From Streptomyces hoynatensis (GTDB lineage: Bacteria > Actinomycetota > Actinomycetes > Streptomycetales > Streptomycetaceae), in assembly GCF_003626535.1 (NCBI RefSeq), contig NZ_RBAL01000006.1:124001-188000 (forward strand): DNA of 64,000 bases. The letters run 5' to 3'. The notes below the pieces were generated by a model. The model had not been told where the DNA came from, did not search any database, and worked only from the letters and a program-made list of their open reading frames with translations. Numbering within the stretch: position 1 is the stretch's first letter; the number at the start of each line of letters is the position of its first letter. Shown here in pieces: positions 1 to 8,788 of the stretch. The position numbers and the translations under genes were made by a program.

Positions 1-783
1 GTGGCCTGCGTCTACAACGCCGCGGACCCGGCCACCGAGGACCTGGTGCGCAAGGCGGACGTCGTCGAGGGCTGCCGGGCGATCGGCTTCACCCTCGGCC
101 TGCCGCGGCCCTCGGAACTCGGCGTGGTGGACGGCGTCCTGGCCGACCGCGCCTTCGTCGCGGACCGGCGCAACCAGGCCCAGGAGCTGGCCGAGGTCTC
201 CGACATCGACCCGCCCGCCCCGCACAACGTGGCCAACGCCCTGGCCGCCGCCGCCCTGGCCCGCGCCTTCGGCGTGCCGCCGCACGCGGTCCGCGACGGG
301 CTGCGCGCGTTCACCCCCGACGCCCACCGCATCCAGCACGTCGCGCAGGTGGCGGGCGTGGCCTACGTGGACGACTCCAAGGCCACCAACACCCACGCCG
401 CCGAGGCCTCCCTGGCCGCGTACGGGTCGGTGGTCTGGATCGCGGGGGGCCTGGCCAAGGGGGCCTCCTTCGACGACCTGGTGCGCGCGGCCGCCCCGCG
501 GCTGCGCGGCGCCGTCCTCATCGGCGCCGACCGCGCCCTGGTCGCGGCGGCGCTGGCGCGACACGCCCCCGATGTGCCGGTCGTCGACCTCGACCGGACC
601 GACACTGGTGCGATGGCGGCGGCGGTCCACGAGGCGACGCGGCTGGCCCGCCAGGGCGACACCGTTCTGCTGGCCCCGGCCTGCGCCTCGATGGATATGT
701 TCACCAACTACAACGAGCGCGGCGACGCCTTCGCCGCCGCCGTCAGGGCCCTGGCCGCAGACCGGGCCGAGACGAAGCAGTAG
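1..783 (+). CDS. murD: UDP-N-acetylmuramoyl-L-alanine:D-glutamate ligase, C-terminal part
   Basis: The gene is cut by the left edge, so 260 C-terminal residues remain of a protein usually about 450-480 long. MurD is the cytoplasmic ATP-dependent ligase that adds D-Glu to UDP-MurNAc-L-Ala. Visible Mur-ligase landmarks are NVANALAAAALA in the central domain, the conserved DDSKATNTHA near residue 124, IAGGLAKG near residue 148, and LLAPACASMDMFTNYNERGD near the C terminus, all typical of MurD rather than MurC/E/F. It lies directly upstream of ftsW and murG in the dcw cluster. The true start lies outside the window. Confidence 0.95.
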   Translation: MACVYNAADPATEDLVRKADVVEGCRAIGFTLGLPRPSELGVVDGVLADRAFVADRRNQAQELAEVSDIDPPAPHNVANALAAAALARAFGVPPHAVRDGLRAFTPDAHRIQHVAQVAGVAYVDDSKATNTHAAEASLAAYGSVVWIAGGLAKGASFDDLVRAAAPRLRGAVLIGADRALVAAALARHAPDVPVVDLDRTDTGAMAAAVHEATRLARQGDTVLLAPACASMDMFTNYNERGDAFAAAVRALAADRAETKQ

Positions 784-835
784 CGCCGACGGCCCCGCAC
801 CCGGCCGCCGGCCCGGGGCTGAGGAGGGGCACGGC

Positions 836-1072
836 ATGACGGCAGCCGCCCGGGCGACGCGACCGCCCGCGCATCGACCGCTCGCACCACCGGCCCCGGC
901 CCAGGCCGGCCCCCCCTCGGCCGCCGCCGGGCCGGCGCGGGCGATCATGGGGGCACCGCCGGGCGCCCGCCGCGCCGCGCCGCCCGCGGGCGCGGGCCCG
1001 GCACGGCCGGCGGGCCGGGAGGGGCACAGCGGCGGCGAGGGCCGAAGGGACCGGGCAGGGGGGCAGGAATGA
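836..1072 (+). CDS. Possible 78-aa Pro/Ala/Arg-rich ORF coupled to ftsW
   Basis: An ATG at 836 follows a strong Shine-Dalgarno-like GAGGAGGGG (821-829), and the frame runs 78 codons to a TGA that overlaps the ftsW ATG (ATGA, 1069-1072). The product would be almost entirely Ala, Pro, Arg and Gly, with no recognisable domain. It could be a coupling leader for ftsW, a chance frame in GC-rich DNA, or the original N terminus of FtsW separated by a frameshift. I favour a non-conserved or chance ORF, but the ribosome site is unusually good. Confidence 0.3.
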   Translation: MTAAARATRPPAHRPLAPPAPAQAGPPSAAAGPARAIMGAPPGARRAAPPAGAGPARPAGREGHSGGEGRRDRAGGQE

Positions 1073-2553
1073 GAGCCGAAGACGGCCGGGCGGCGACCCG
1101 GCGCGTGGGGACGTTCCCGTGGGCGCTCCGCGGGCCGATCACCAGCGGGCGGGCCGCGGTGCCCGCCGGAGCGGGAGCCGGAGCGTTGCCCGCCGGCGCG
1201 GGGTTCGCGGCGCGCGGGGCGCAACGCGAGCAGGCGCCCCGCCGTTCCGAGCCACGCGCCCCCCGGCGCGGGCCCCTGGCGCGCGGCCCCCTCTCCCGCG
1301 ACCCGCGCGCGCCGCGCCCGCCCCGGGCCCCGCGGTTCGTCGCCCGCGCCCGCCGCGCCTGGGACCGCCCGCTGACGGCCTATTACGTCATCATGGGCAC
1401 CACCCTGCTCATCACCCTGCTCGGCCTGGTGATGGTCTTCTCCGCCTCCCAGATCCAGGCCTTGCGCTACGACCTGCCCGCCACGTTCTACTTCAGGAAG
1501 CAGCTGCTCGCCGCGGCCATGGGCGCCGTCCTGCTGTTCCTCGCCTCCCGGATGTCGCTGCGGCTGCTGCGCGCCCTCACCTATCCCTTCCTGGCCTGTT
1601 CCGTCGTCCTGCTGCTCCTCGTCCAGGTGCCCGGCATCGGCGTCCAGGTCAACGGCAGCACCAACTGGATCTCCCTGGGCGGCTCCTTCCAGCTCCAGCC
1701 GAGCGAGTTCGGCAAGCTCGCCCTGCTGCTGTGGGGCGGCGACCTGCTCGCCCGCAAGAGCGAGAAGCGGCTGCTGACCCAGTGGCGGCACCTGCTGATC
1801 CCGCTGGTCCCCGGCGCGTTGCTGGTCTGCGGCCTGGTGATGATCGGCGGCGACATGGGCACGGTGGTGATCCTGGTGGCCATCCTCTTCAGCCTGCTGT
1901 GGCTGGCCGGGGCGCCCACCCGGCTGTTCGCCACGGTGCTCGGCGCGGGCGCCCTGCTCGGCGCCCTCTTCATCGCCACCAGCCCCCACCGCATGGATCG
2001 CCTCGCCTGTGTCGGCGCCACCGACCCGGGCCCCGACGACATCTGCTGGCAGGGCGTGCACGGCATCTACGCCCTCGCCTCGGGCGGCTGGTTCGGCTCC
2101 GGGCTCGGGGCGAGCGTGGAGAAATGGGGCGAACTCCCCGAACCCCACACGGACTTCATCTTCGCCATCACCGGGGAGGAGCTCGGCCTGGCGGGGACGC
2201 TGTCGGTCCTCGGTCTCTTCGCGGCTCTAGGCTATGCGGGTATCCGCGTGGCCGGACGCACGGAGGACCCCTTCGTGAGGTATGCCGCGGGAGGGGTGAC
2301 GGCCTGGCTGATGACCCAGACCGTGATCAACATCGGCGCGGTGCTGGGCCTGCTGCCCATCGCCGGTGTGCCCCTGCCGCTGTTCTCCTACGGGGGCTCC
2401 GCCCTGCTGCCCACCATGTTCGCCGTCGGGCTGCTCATCGCCTTCGCCCGCAGCGATCCTGCGGCCAGGGCCGCCCTGGCCATGCGGGGACCTCGGCTGA
2501 GATGGAAGACGATGAGACGGCGTGCGAAGAAGACGCCGTCCGGAGAGCGGTGA
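1069..2553 (+). CDS. ftsW: Peptidoglycan glycosyltransferase / lipid II polymerase FtsW
   Basis: SEDS-family integral membrane protein that polymerises lipid II at the division septum. The first 100 residues are an Arg/Pro/Ala-rich cytoplasmic tail, longer than usual. The membrane core begins at about residue 101 (LTAYYVIMG) and contains about ten hydrophobic segments. Family marks include NGSTNWISLG and QPSEFGKLALLLW near residue 200, and PLPLFSYGGSALLPTMFAVG near the C terminus. The ATG overlaps the stop of a small upstream ORF, and a GGGGG run sits just before it. Seven bases separate its stop from murG. Confidence 0.95.
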   Translation: MRAEDGRAATRRVGTFPWALRGPITSGRAAVPAGAGAGALPAGAGFAARGAQREQAPRRSEPRAPRRGPLARGPLSRDPRAPRPPRAPRFVARARRAWDRPLTAYYVIMGTTLLITLLGLVMVFSASQIQALRYDLPATFYFRKQLLAAAMGAVLLFLASRMSLRLLRALTYPFLACSVVLLLLVQVPGIGVQVNGSTNWISLGGSFQLQPSEFGKLALLLWGGDLLARKSEKRLLTQWRHLLIPLVPGALLVCGLVMIGGDMGTVVILVAILFSLLWLAGAPTRLFATVLGAGALLGALFIATSPHRMDRLACVGATDPGPDDICWQGVHGIYALASGGWFGSGLGASVEKWGELPEPHTDFIFAITGEELGLAGTLSVLGLFAALGYAGIRVAGRTEDPFVRYAAGGVTAWLMTQTVINIGAVLGLLPIAGVPLPLFSYGGSALLPTMFAVGLLIAFARSDPAARAALAMRGPRLRWKTMRRRAKKTPSGER

Positions 2554-2559
2554 AATTCG

Positions 2560-3651
2560 GTGCATGTTGTCCTCGCCGGCGGGGGGACCGCCGGCCACAT
2601 CGAGCCCGCGCTCGCCCTCGCGGACGCCCTGCGCAGGCACGACCCGACCGTGGGCATCACCGCGCTCGGCACGGAACGCGGCCTGGAGACGCGCCTGGTG
2701 CCGGAACGCGGCTACGAGCTGGGCCTGATCCCCGCCGTCCCGCTGCCGCGGAAGCCGACGCCCGAACTCTTCACCGTTCCCGGGCGCCTGCGCGGCACCG
2801 TGAAGGCCGCCGAGGAGATCATCGAACGCACCAAGGCGGACTGCGTCGTCGGCTTCGGCGGCTACGTCGCGCTGCCCGGCTACTTCGCCGCCCGCCGCCA
2901 GCGGATTCCGATCGTCGTCCACGAGGCCAACGCCCGCCCCGGGCTCGCCAACCGCATCGGCGCCCGCTACACGCGCTTCGTGGCCGTCTCGACCCCGGAC
3001 AGCAAGCTGCGGCACGCCCGTTACGTCGGCATTCCGCTGCGCCGCTCGATCGCGACCCTCGACCGGGCGGCGGTCCGCTACGAGGCGCGCGCCGCCTTCG
3101 GGCTCGACGCCAACCTGCCCACGCTCCTGGTCTCCGGCGGCTCCCAGGGGGCGCGGCGGCTGAACGAGGTCATCGCCGCCGTCGTTCCCCTGCTGCAGCG
3201 CTCGGGCGTCCAGGTGCTGCACGCCGTCGGCCCGAAAAACGAACTGCCGCAGATCGACACCATGCCGGGCATGCCGCCCTATCTGCCGCTACCGTATGTG
3301 GACCGGATGGACCTCGCGTACGCCGCGGCCGACATGATGCTCTGCCGGGCCGGCGCGATGACCGTCGCCGAGCTCTCCGCCGTCGGCCTGCCCGCCGCCT
3401 ACGTCCCCCTGCCCATCGGCAACGGCGAACAGCGCCTCAACGCCCAGCCGGTGGTGAAGGCCGGGGGCGGCCTGCTGATCGACGACGCGGAGCTCACGCC
3501 GGAGTGGGTCAGGGCCAACGTCCTGCCGGTGCTGACCGACCCGGCCCGGCTGCTGGCGATGTCCCGCGCCGCCGCCGAGTTCGGCCGCAGGGACGCCGAC
3601 GAGCTGCTGCTCGGCATGGTCTACGAGGCGATCTCGGCCCGCCGCGGCTGA
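2560..3651 (+). CDS. murG: UDP-GlcNAc:undecaprenyl-PP-MurNAc-pentapeptide GlcNAc transferase
   Basis: MurG converts lipid I to lipid II on the inner face of the membrane. At 363 aa it has the normal length. The N-terminal glycine loop GGGTAGH (residues 7-13), a second glycine-rich loop [10 protein letters not shown] and the acceptor-side [10 protein letters not shown] are present. The GTG start is chosen because it places the first beta strand (HVVLAGG) at the N terminus and lies 7 nt after the ftsW stop, consistent with translation following ftsW. Confidence 0.96.
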   Translation: MHVVLAGGGTAGHIEPALALADALRRHDPTVGITALGTERGLETRLVPERGYELGLIPAVPLPRKPTPELFTVPGRLRGTVKAAEEIIERTKADCVVGFGGYVALPGYFAARRQRIPIVVHEANARPGLANRIGARYTRFVAVSTPDSKLRHARYVGIPLRRSIATLDRAAVRYEARAAFGLDANLPTLLVSGGSQGARRLNEVIAAVVPLLQRSGVQVLHAVGPKNELPQIDTMPGMPPYLPLPYVDRMDLAYAAADMMLCRAGAMTVAELSAVGLPAAYVPLPIGNGEQRLNAQPVVKAGGGLLIDDAELTPEWVRANVLPVLTDPARLLAMSRAAAEFGRRDADELLLGMVYEAISARRG

Positions 3652-3763
3652 GCCCGCCGGGGCGCGGCCCCGGGCCCGGCCCGGGGAAGCCCGGGCCGGC
3701 CGCGGGGGGCAGGCGGGAACGAACGGTCCCAGGGACGTCGAAGAACGCGGGAAGTGAGGGAGC

Positions 3764-4567
3764 GTGGCCGGAGCGACGACCGCACAGCGCGGCACGAGCG
3801 ACCGCCGGCCGGCCGCCCGGTCCAGGCTCCGCCTGCGGCGCCGGGGCGGCGGCCGGCCGCGGCGGCGGCTGCTGGCCCTGCTGCTGGTGTCGGCCGTGGC
3901 CCTGGGCGGATTCGGCGCCTGGGCGCTCTACGGGTCGAGCTGGCTGCGCATCGAGCGGGTCTCGGTCCACTGGACCGGCGGGCCGCACGAGCTGACGGCG
4001 GACCAGATCCTCGGCGCGGCCGACGTGCCGCTGAACTCCCCGATGGCCTCGCTGGACAAGGACGCAGTGCGCGACCGGCTGCTGGAGCGGCTGCCGCGCC
4101 TGGAGTCGGTCCGGGTGGTCCGGGCCTGGCCGCACGGCGTCTCCCTGAAGGTCACCGAGCGCGAGGCGCAGGCGCTGATCCCGATTCCCGGGGGCTACCG
4201 CGAGGTCGACGCGCACGGGGTGGTCTTCGCGGAGGCCGCCGAGGCCCTGCCGGGGGTGCCGCTGCTCGACCTCGACCTGGAGCCGAGTCCCAGCCTGCGC
4301 CGATTCGGCGAGGACCGCATTCGCCGCGCGGCCGTGTCCGTGGCCGTCGCGCTGCCCGAAGAGCTCCGCGGCGAGCTGCGCGCCATCAGGGTGGCCTCCT
4401 ACGACTCCATCACGCTGGAGTTGTCGGGAGACCGCACGGTGCGCTGGGGGAGCGCGGAACGGCCGGAGGCGAAGGTGGCCGCCCTCCTGGCGGTCATGAA
4501 AGTGGCCGGGGACGCACGGTACTTCGACGTCAGCGCGCCCACCGCCCCGGCGTCCGCGGAGGGTTGA
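3764..4567 (+). CDS. ftsQ: Cell division protein FtsQ/DivIB
   Basis: Single-pass division protein that links the early and late divisome. The first 35 residues are Arg-rich and cytoplasmic, residues 36-57 form one transmembrane helix, and a POTRA domain follows from about residue 60 (LRIERVSVHW), then the beta domain (ESVRVVRAWP, LKVTEREAQALI). At 267 aa the length is typical. The GTG start is preceded by GTGAGGGAGC. A 112-bp GC-rich gap with no ORF separates it from murG; the 288 bp downstream hold the ftsZ control region. Confidence 0.93.
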   Translation: MAGATTAQRGTSDRRPAARSRLRLRRRGGGRPRRRLLALLLVSAVALGGFGAWALYGSSWLRIERVSVHWTGGPHELTADQILGAADVPLNSPMASLDKDAVRDRLLERLPRLESVRVVRAWPHGVSLKVTEREAQALIPIPGGYREVDAHGVVFAEAAEALPGVPLLDLDLEPSPSLRRFGEDRIRRAAVSVAVALPEELRGELRAIRVASYDSITLELSGDRTVRWGSAERPEAKVAALLAVMKVAGDARYFDVSAPTAPASAEG

Positions 4568-4608
4568 CGGATGAAACCGGGACGCATCGCCGCAGGCCAG
4601 GCCCCTGG

Positions 4609-4639
4609 TTGGCTTCCGCAGGGCGTGATCACATAGGGT
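4609..4639 (+). promoter_or_regulatory. Candidate upstream ftsZ promoter
   Basis: TTGGCT (4609-4614) and TAGGGT (4634-4639) are separated by 19 bp, slightly long for a HrdB-type promoter. A start near 4646 would give a short A-rich leader directly before the AGGAGG of the small ORF at 4664. Several ftsZ promoters, one of them sporulation-specific, are known in S. coelicolor; which of those this corresponds to cannot be decided here. Confidence 0.4.
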
Positions 4640-4663
4640 GAAAAGAAAAACAGGAGGTTCGGC

Positions 4664-4738
4664 GTGTTCGTTGAACGCGTACCACTTGTCGACTTAGTGT
4701 CCGTTCCGAGGAATCCAAAGAACACGACGCACAGGTAA
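4664..4738 (+). CDS. Candidate 24-aa leader peptide upstream of ftsZ, with a TTA codon
   Basis: A GTG at 4664 sits 6 nt after a perfect AGGAGG (4652-4657) in an A-rich leader. The frame encodes VFVERVPLVDLVSVPRNPKN followed by TTHR and ends at TAA 4736-4738. The stop touches a palindrome (4737-4761). Codon 11 (4694-4696) is TTA, the rare leucine codon read by the bldA tRNA in Streptomyces. A promoter-like pair (TTGAAC/TAGTGT) lies inside the frame, so conservation might reflect the promoter rather than a peptide. The codon mix is not GC3-rich, unlike neighbouring genes. Function is unknown; attenuation or a bldA checkpoint is only a hypothesis. Confidence 0.35.
   Translation: MFVERVPLVDLVSVPRNPKNTTHR
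4671..4700 (+). promoter_or_regulatory. Candidate ftsZ promoter inside the leader
   Basis: TTGAAC (4671-4676) and TAGTGT (4695-4700) are spaced 18 bp, close to the vegetative sigma-70-type consensus. Transcription would begin near 4707, about 150 nt before ftsZ, and would include the palindrome at 4737-4761. Confidence 0.45.
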
Positions 4739-4761
4739 CCCTAAACTGAAGCGTTAGGGTT
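4737..4761 (+). promoter_or_regulatory. Inverted repeat in the ftsZ leader
   Basis: AACCCTAA (4737-4744) and TTAGGGTT (4754-4761) form a perfect 8-bp inverted repeat with a 9-nt spacer. It could be an operator for a division or sporulation regulator, or an RNA hairpin. It is AT-richer than its surroundings, which makes chance less likely. Confidence 0.5.
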
Positions 4762-4855
4762 CGGGGCGGCCTATCACGCGCCCCATCGGCATCAGTCGGC
4801 GCACTGCGGCTCACGCGGAGCGGCGACACGTAAATCGAGGCGAGAGGCCTTCGAC

Positions 4856-6094
4856 GTGGCAGCACCGCAGAACTACCTCGCAGTCATCAAGGTCGTCGGT
4901 ATCGGCGGCGGTGGCGTCAACGCCATCAACCGGATGATCGAGGTCGGTCTCAAGGGCGTCGAGTTCATCGCGATCAACACCGATGCGCAGGCGCTGCTGA
5001 TGAGCGATGCCGACGTCAAGCTCGATGTCGGCCGCGAGCTCACCCGGGGACTCGGGGCGGGCGCCGACCCCGACGTGGGGCGCAAGGCTGCCGAGGATCA
5101 CCGGGAGGAGATCGAGGAGGTCCTCAAGGGGGCCGACATGGTCTTCGTCACCGCGGGGGAGGGCGGCGGCACGGGCACCGGCGGCGCCCCGGTCGTCGCG
5201 AACATCGCCCGCTCGCTCGGCGCGCTGACCATCGGCGTGGTCACCCGCCCCTTCACCTTCGAGGGCCGCCGGCGGGCCAACCAGGCCGAGGACGGCATCG
5301 CCAGGCTCCGCGACGAGGTCGACACCCTCATCGTCATCCCCAACGACCGGCTGCTGTCCATCTCGGACCGCCAGGTCAGCGTGCTCGACGCCTTCAAGTC
5401 CGCGGACCAGGTGCTGCTGTCCGGTGTCCAGGGCATCACCGACCTGATCACCACCCCCGGCCTCATCAACCTCGACTTCGCCGACGTCAAGTCCGTGATG
5501 TCCGAGGCGGGTTCCGCGCTGATGGGCATCGGCTCCGCCCGCGGCGACGACCGCGCGGTGGCCGCGGCCGAGATGGCGATCTCCTCCCCGCTGCTCGAGG
5601 CGTCCATCGACGGCGCCCGCGGCGTGCTGCTCTCCATCTCCGGCGGCTCCGACCTCGGCCTCTTCGAGATCAACGAGGCGGCCCAGCTGGTCAGCGAGGC
5701 CGCCCACCCCGAGGCCAACATCATCTTCGGCGCGGTCATCGACGACGCCCTCGGCGACGAGGTGCGGGTCACCGTGATCGCCGCCGGCTTCGACGGCGGC
5801 CAGCCGCCCGCCCGCAGCAGGGACAAGGTGCTCGGCGCGTACGGCGCCAAGGAGGAGACCTCCTCCTTCGGGGACCGCGGCGCCCCCGAGCCGGAGCCGG
5901 AGCGGAGTTCGTTCGGCGGCCTCGGCACGCTGCCCAGCCGCGACCCGGGTCCGCTCGGGGACCGCGAGGGCGAGGGCGCGCCGGCCGACCCGGCCCGGGA
6001 GCCGCTGAAGGGCTCGGGCCCGCAGGTGCCGGGGGCCAGGCCCTACGACGGCGGGCAGATCGAGGAGCTGGACGTCCCCGATTTCCTCAAGTGA
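4856..6094 (+). CDS. ftsZ: Tubulin-like cell division GTPase FtsZ
   Basis: Forms the cytokinetic Z ring, in Streptomyces mainly the sporulation septa ladder. At 412 aa it has the G-box GGGTGTG (residues 103-109), the N-terminal [13 protein letters not shown] nucleotide loop and the T7 region [11 protein letters not shown]. The acidic linker is followed by the C-terminal peptide [10 protein letters not shown], which recruits SepF and FtsA-like partners. The GTG start follows GAGGCGAGAGG. Control is probably complex, with several promoter-like elements, a palindrome and a small ORF in the 288-bp leader. Confidence 0.98.
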   Translation: MAAPQNYLAVIKVVGIGGGGVNAINRMIEVGLKGVEFIAINTDAQALLMSDADVKLDVGRELTRGLGAGADPDVGRKAAEDHREEIEEVLKGADMVFVTAGEGGGTGTGGAPVVANIARSLGALTIGVVTRPFTFEGRRRANQAEDGIARLRDEVDTLIVIPNDRLLSISDRQVSVLDAFKSADQVLLSGVQGITDLITTPGLINLDFADVKSVMSEAGSALMGIGSARGDDRAVAAAEMAISSPLLEASIDGARGVLLSISGGSDLGLFEINEAAQLVSEAAHPEANIIFGAVIDDALGDEVRVTVIAAGFDGGQPPARSRDKVLGAYGAKEETSSFGDRGAPEPEPERSSFGGLGTLPSRDPGPLGDREGEGAPADPAREPLKGSGPQVPGARPYDGGQIEELDVPDFLK

Positions 6095-6134
6095 CCCGGG
6101 CCGAGCCCGGGGAACTCCGCGAGACCATTTCCAC

Positions 6135-6875
6135 GTGAGCCACGTGATAGAGCAGCAGCACACCGCAGGCGGCGCGCACTTCGCCTTCACCGACAGGTGG
6201 GGCGGGGTGAGCGCCGCTCCTTACGAGACGCTCAACCTGGGGGGCGCGGTCGGCGACCGTTCCGCGGCCGTCCGCGCGAACCGCGAGCTGGCGGCCAAGG
6301 AACTGGGCCTCGACCCCACCGACGTGCGCTGGATGCGCCAGGTCCACGGGCGCGAGGTCGTGACCGCCGACGCGCCCTGGACCGGGGACGGCCCGCCCGA
6401 GGCGGACGGGGTGGTGACCGCGCGCCCCGGGCTCGCGCTCGCCGTGCTGACCGCCGACTGCACGCCGGTGCTGCTCGCCGACCCGGGGGCCGGGGTCGTG
6501 GGCGCGGCCCACGCCGGGCGCCCCGGGCTGCTGGCCGGGGTGGTGCCCGCGACCGTCGAGGCGATGTGCGCCCTGGGGGCGCGCCCCGAGCGCATCCTCG
6601 CGCGCACCGGGCCCGCGGTCTGCGGCCGGTGTTACGAGGTGCCGGAGGAGATGCGCGCGGAGGCCGAGCGGACGGTGCCCGGCAGCGGCGCCACCACCGG
6701 GCGGGGCACCCCCGCCATCGACATTCCCGCCGGGGTGGCCCGGCAACTCGCCGCGTGCGGCGTGCGGGAGGTGCGGCTCTCCCCGGTGTGCACCCTGGAG
6801 TCCGCCGACCACTTCTCCTACCGCAGGGAGCGGGTCACGGGGCGTCAGGCCAGCTACGTCTGGATCGCGCGGTGA
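6135..6875 (+). CDS. pgeF: Laccase-domain / purine nucleoside phosphorylase family protein (YlmD, PgeF)
   Basis: COG1496 protein of 246 aa. The family was first called multicopper polyphenol oxidase and is now linked to purine nucleoside phosphorylase and cell-wall precursor editing. Metal-site motifs are visible: RQVHGREVV, TADCTPVLLAD and AAHAGRPGL, matching the His/Cys/His zinc ligands. It sits in the conserved ftsZ-ylmD-ylmE-sepF order. The GTG at 6135 lies 40 nt after ftsZ. Its stop overlaps the proposed yggS start, so the two are likely translationally coupled. Confidence 0.88.
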   Translation: MSHVIEQQHTAGGAHFAFTDRWGGVSAAPYETLNLGGAVGDRSAAVRANRELAAKELGLDPTDVRWMRQVHGREVVTADAPWTGDGPPEADGVVTARPGLALAVLTADCTPVLLADPGAGVVGAAHAGRPGLLAGVVPATVEAMCALGARPERILARTGPAVCGRCYEVPEEMRAEAERTVPGSGATTGRGTPAIDIPAGVARQLAACGVREVRLSPVCTLESADHFSYRRERVTGRQASYVWIAR

Positions 6876-7621
6876 GCGGGACGCGCGCCGGGCGCGTGAC
6901 CGAACTGGCCGCGAATCTCGCCCGGGTGGAGGAGCGCATCTCCCGCGCGTGTGACACGGCGGGGCGCGCGCGCTCCGAGGTCGCGCTGGTGGTGGTCAGC
7001 AAGACGTATCCGGCCGAGGACGTGCGGGAACTGGCCGGATTCGGCCTCACGCAGTTCGCGGAGAACCGGGACCAGGAGGCGGGACCGAAGGCCGCGGCCT
7101 GCGCGGATCTTCCCCTGAACTGGCACTTTGTGGGGCAGTTGCAAACCAACAAGGTGCGTTCCGTGGTGAGTTACGCGGACTATGTGCACTCCGTCGACCG
7201 GCTCAGGCTGGTGTCGGCGCTGTCCTCCGCGGCGACGAGACGGGGGCGCGGGCCCCTGCACTGCCTGATCCAGGTGGCCCTGGAGAAGGAGGGGCGAGCC
7301 CCGGGCGCGGCCGGGGATTCCGGCCGGGGCGGCGTGGCCCCCGAGGGGGTCGCGGAGTTGGCCGACGCGGTGGCCGCGGCCCCCGGCCTGCGGCTGGCCG
7401 GATTGATGACGGTCGCACCCCTGTCCGGCGCGTACGCCGGTGCGCCGGCCGCCGCTTTCGAACGAATCGGGGAAATCTCAAGGAGCCTGCGCGAGCGGCA
7501 TCCTGCTGCGAACATGGTGTCGGCGGGTATGAGCGCGGACCTGGAGGAGGCGATCATTGCGGGAGCGACACACGTAAGGGTTGGAAGCGCGGTACTCGGC
7601 GTGCGCCCCACGCTCGGGTAA
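6872..7621 (+). CDS. Pyridoxal-phosphate homeostasis protein (YggS/YlmE/PROSC family)
   Basis: Single-domain alanine-racemase-fold protein that binds PLP and buffers vitamin B6 and amino-acid metabolism. The PLP lysine is in VVVSKTYP, and [20 protein letters not shown] and the C-terminal SADLEEAI...[11 protein letters not shown] are family marks. The GTG at 6872 overlaps the pgeF stop (GTGA); an in-frame GTG at 6896 is an equally possible start, giving 241 aa rather than 249. It is part of the ylm cluster downstream of ftsZ. Confidence 0.9.
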   Translation: MSGTRAGRVTELAANLARVEERISRACDTAGRARSEVALVVVSKTYPAEDVRELAGFGLTQFAENRDQEAGPKAAACADLPLNWHFVGQLQTNKVRSVVSYADYVHSVDRLRLVSALSSAATRRGRGPLHCLIQVALEKEGRAPGAAGDSGRGGVAPEGVAELADAVAAAPGLRLAGLMTVAPLSGAYAGAPAAAFERIGEISRSLRERHPAANMVSAGMSADLEEAIIAGATHVRVGSAVLGVRPTLG

Positions 7622-7746
7622 CGTCGCCAGGCGGGGGACCACCAGCCGAAAATATGGTCATTCCCGAGGGATTCGGGCAGGTTACGTGGATCATCCGGGG
7701 CCGCGACGGCCGGAGCCGATCCACCACAGAGCGGAGGACGCAGTCG

Positions 7747-8382
7747 ATGGCTGGCGCGATGCGCAAGATGGCGGTCTACCTCGGCCTCGTGGAGGACGAC
7801 GGCTACGACCGCCCGGGGTACGGCCCCGATGACGAGTTCGAACCCGAGCCGGAGCCCGAGCGGGGGCGGCGCCAGCAGGCGCTGGACACCCAGGGGCGGG
7901 ACCGGCCGGAGGAGCCGGTGCGCGTGGCGCACCCCCCGGCGCAGCGGGAGACGGAGCCCACGCCGGCCCCGATCCTGGCGGAAAGCAGACGGCCGGGGAG
8001 GATCGCTCCCGTGTCTTCCATCACATCCGAACGACAGCACGACCGACACAACATGGAGAAGAGCGCGCCCGTGATCATGCCCAAGGTCGTCTCGGAGCGG
8101 GAGCCCTACCGGATCACGACGCTGCACCCCAGGACCTACAACGAGGCCCGTACCATCGGGGAACACTTCCGCGAGGGGACCCCGGTGATCATGAATCTGA
8201 CCGAGATGGATGACACGGATGCAAAGCGACTTGTCGACTTTGCTGCTGGTCTCGTCTTCGGTCTCCATGGCAGCATCGAGCGGGTGACGCAGAAGGTCTT
8301 CCTCCTGTCGCCTGCTAACGTCGACGTAACGGCGGAGGACAAGGCCCGCATCGCAGAGGGTGGGTTCTTCAACCAGAGCTGA
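7747..8382 (+). CDS. sepF: Cell division protein SepF
   Basis: Membrane-binding protein that anchors and bundles FtsZ; it replaces FtsA in actinobacteria. The ATG at 7747 is chosen because it gives [18 protein letters not shown], the amphipathic N-terminal helix that binds membrane. An acidic, disordered linker runs to about residue 110, and the DUF552 domain follows ([44 protein letters not shown]). Length 211 aa. An AGCGGAGGACGCAGTCG ribosome site precedes it. An in-frame ATG at 7654 would add 31 residues but lacks a ribosome site and breaks the membrane helix. Confidence 0.95.
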   Translation: MAGAMRKMAVYLGLVEDDGYDRPGYGPDDEFEPEPEPERGRRQQALDTQGRDRPEEPVRVAHPPAQRETEPTPAPILAESRRPGRIAPVSSITSERQHDRHNMEKSAPVIMPKVVSEREPYRITTLHPRTYNEARTIGEHFREGTPVIMNLTEMDDTDAKRLVDFAAGLVFGLHGSIERVTQKVFLLSPANVDVTAEDKARIAEGGFFNQS

Positions 8383-8454
8383 CGGAAACAACAGGACCAC
8401 GAGGTCCCGGTCCGAGGTCCGGGACGGAGAGCACAGGGGAGAGGGACAGGCAGG

Positions 8455-8739
8455 ATGGGCATCGTTCAGCAGGTGATCCTGATTGCCTTGTACTGTCTGC
8501 TGGCCCTGCTGCTCTTCCGGTTGGTGATGGACTACGTCTTCATGTTCGCGAGGTCATGGCAGCCGGGCAAGGCGATGGTCGTGGCCCTGGAGGCGACCTA
8601 CACTGTCACCGATCCGCCGCTGAAGGCGCTGCGGAGGGTCATCCCTCCCCTGCGTTTCGGGGGTGTGGCGCTTGATCTGTCGTTCTTCGTACTGATGATC
8701 ATCGTCTACATCCTGATCAACGTCGTGGCCTGGCTGTGA
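8455..8739 (+). CDS. sepG: YggT-family membrane protein YlmG/SepG
   Basis: A 94-aa protein with two hydrophobic segments (about residues 4-24 and 73-93) flanking a conserved loop, VLEATYTVTDPPLKALRRVIP, typical of YggT/YlmG. In Streptomyces the orthologue in this position, SepG, recruits SepF and FtsZ to septa and influences nucleoid compaction. It lies 72 nt after sepF, with GGGAGAGGGACAGGCAGG before the ATG. The position between sepF and divIVA supports the assignment. Confidence 0.9.
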   Translation: MGIVQQVILIALYCLLALLLFRLVMDYVFMFARSWQPGKAMVVALEATYTVTDPPLKALRRVIPPLRFGGVALDLSFFVLMIIVYILINVVAWL

Positions 8740-8788
8740 ACGAGTACGGTCTTGCCGATATGCCGACGAATTACGTTGAGGTGAAGAG

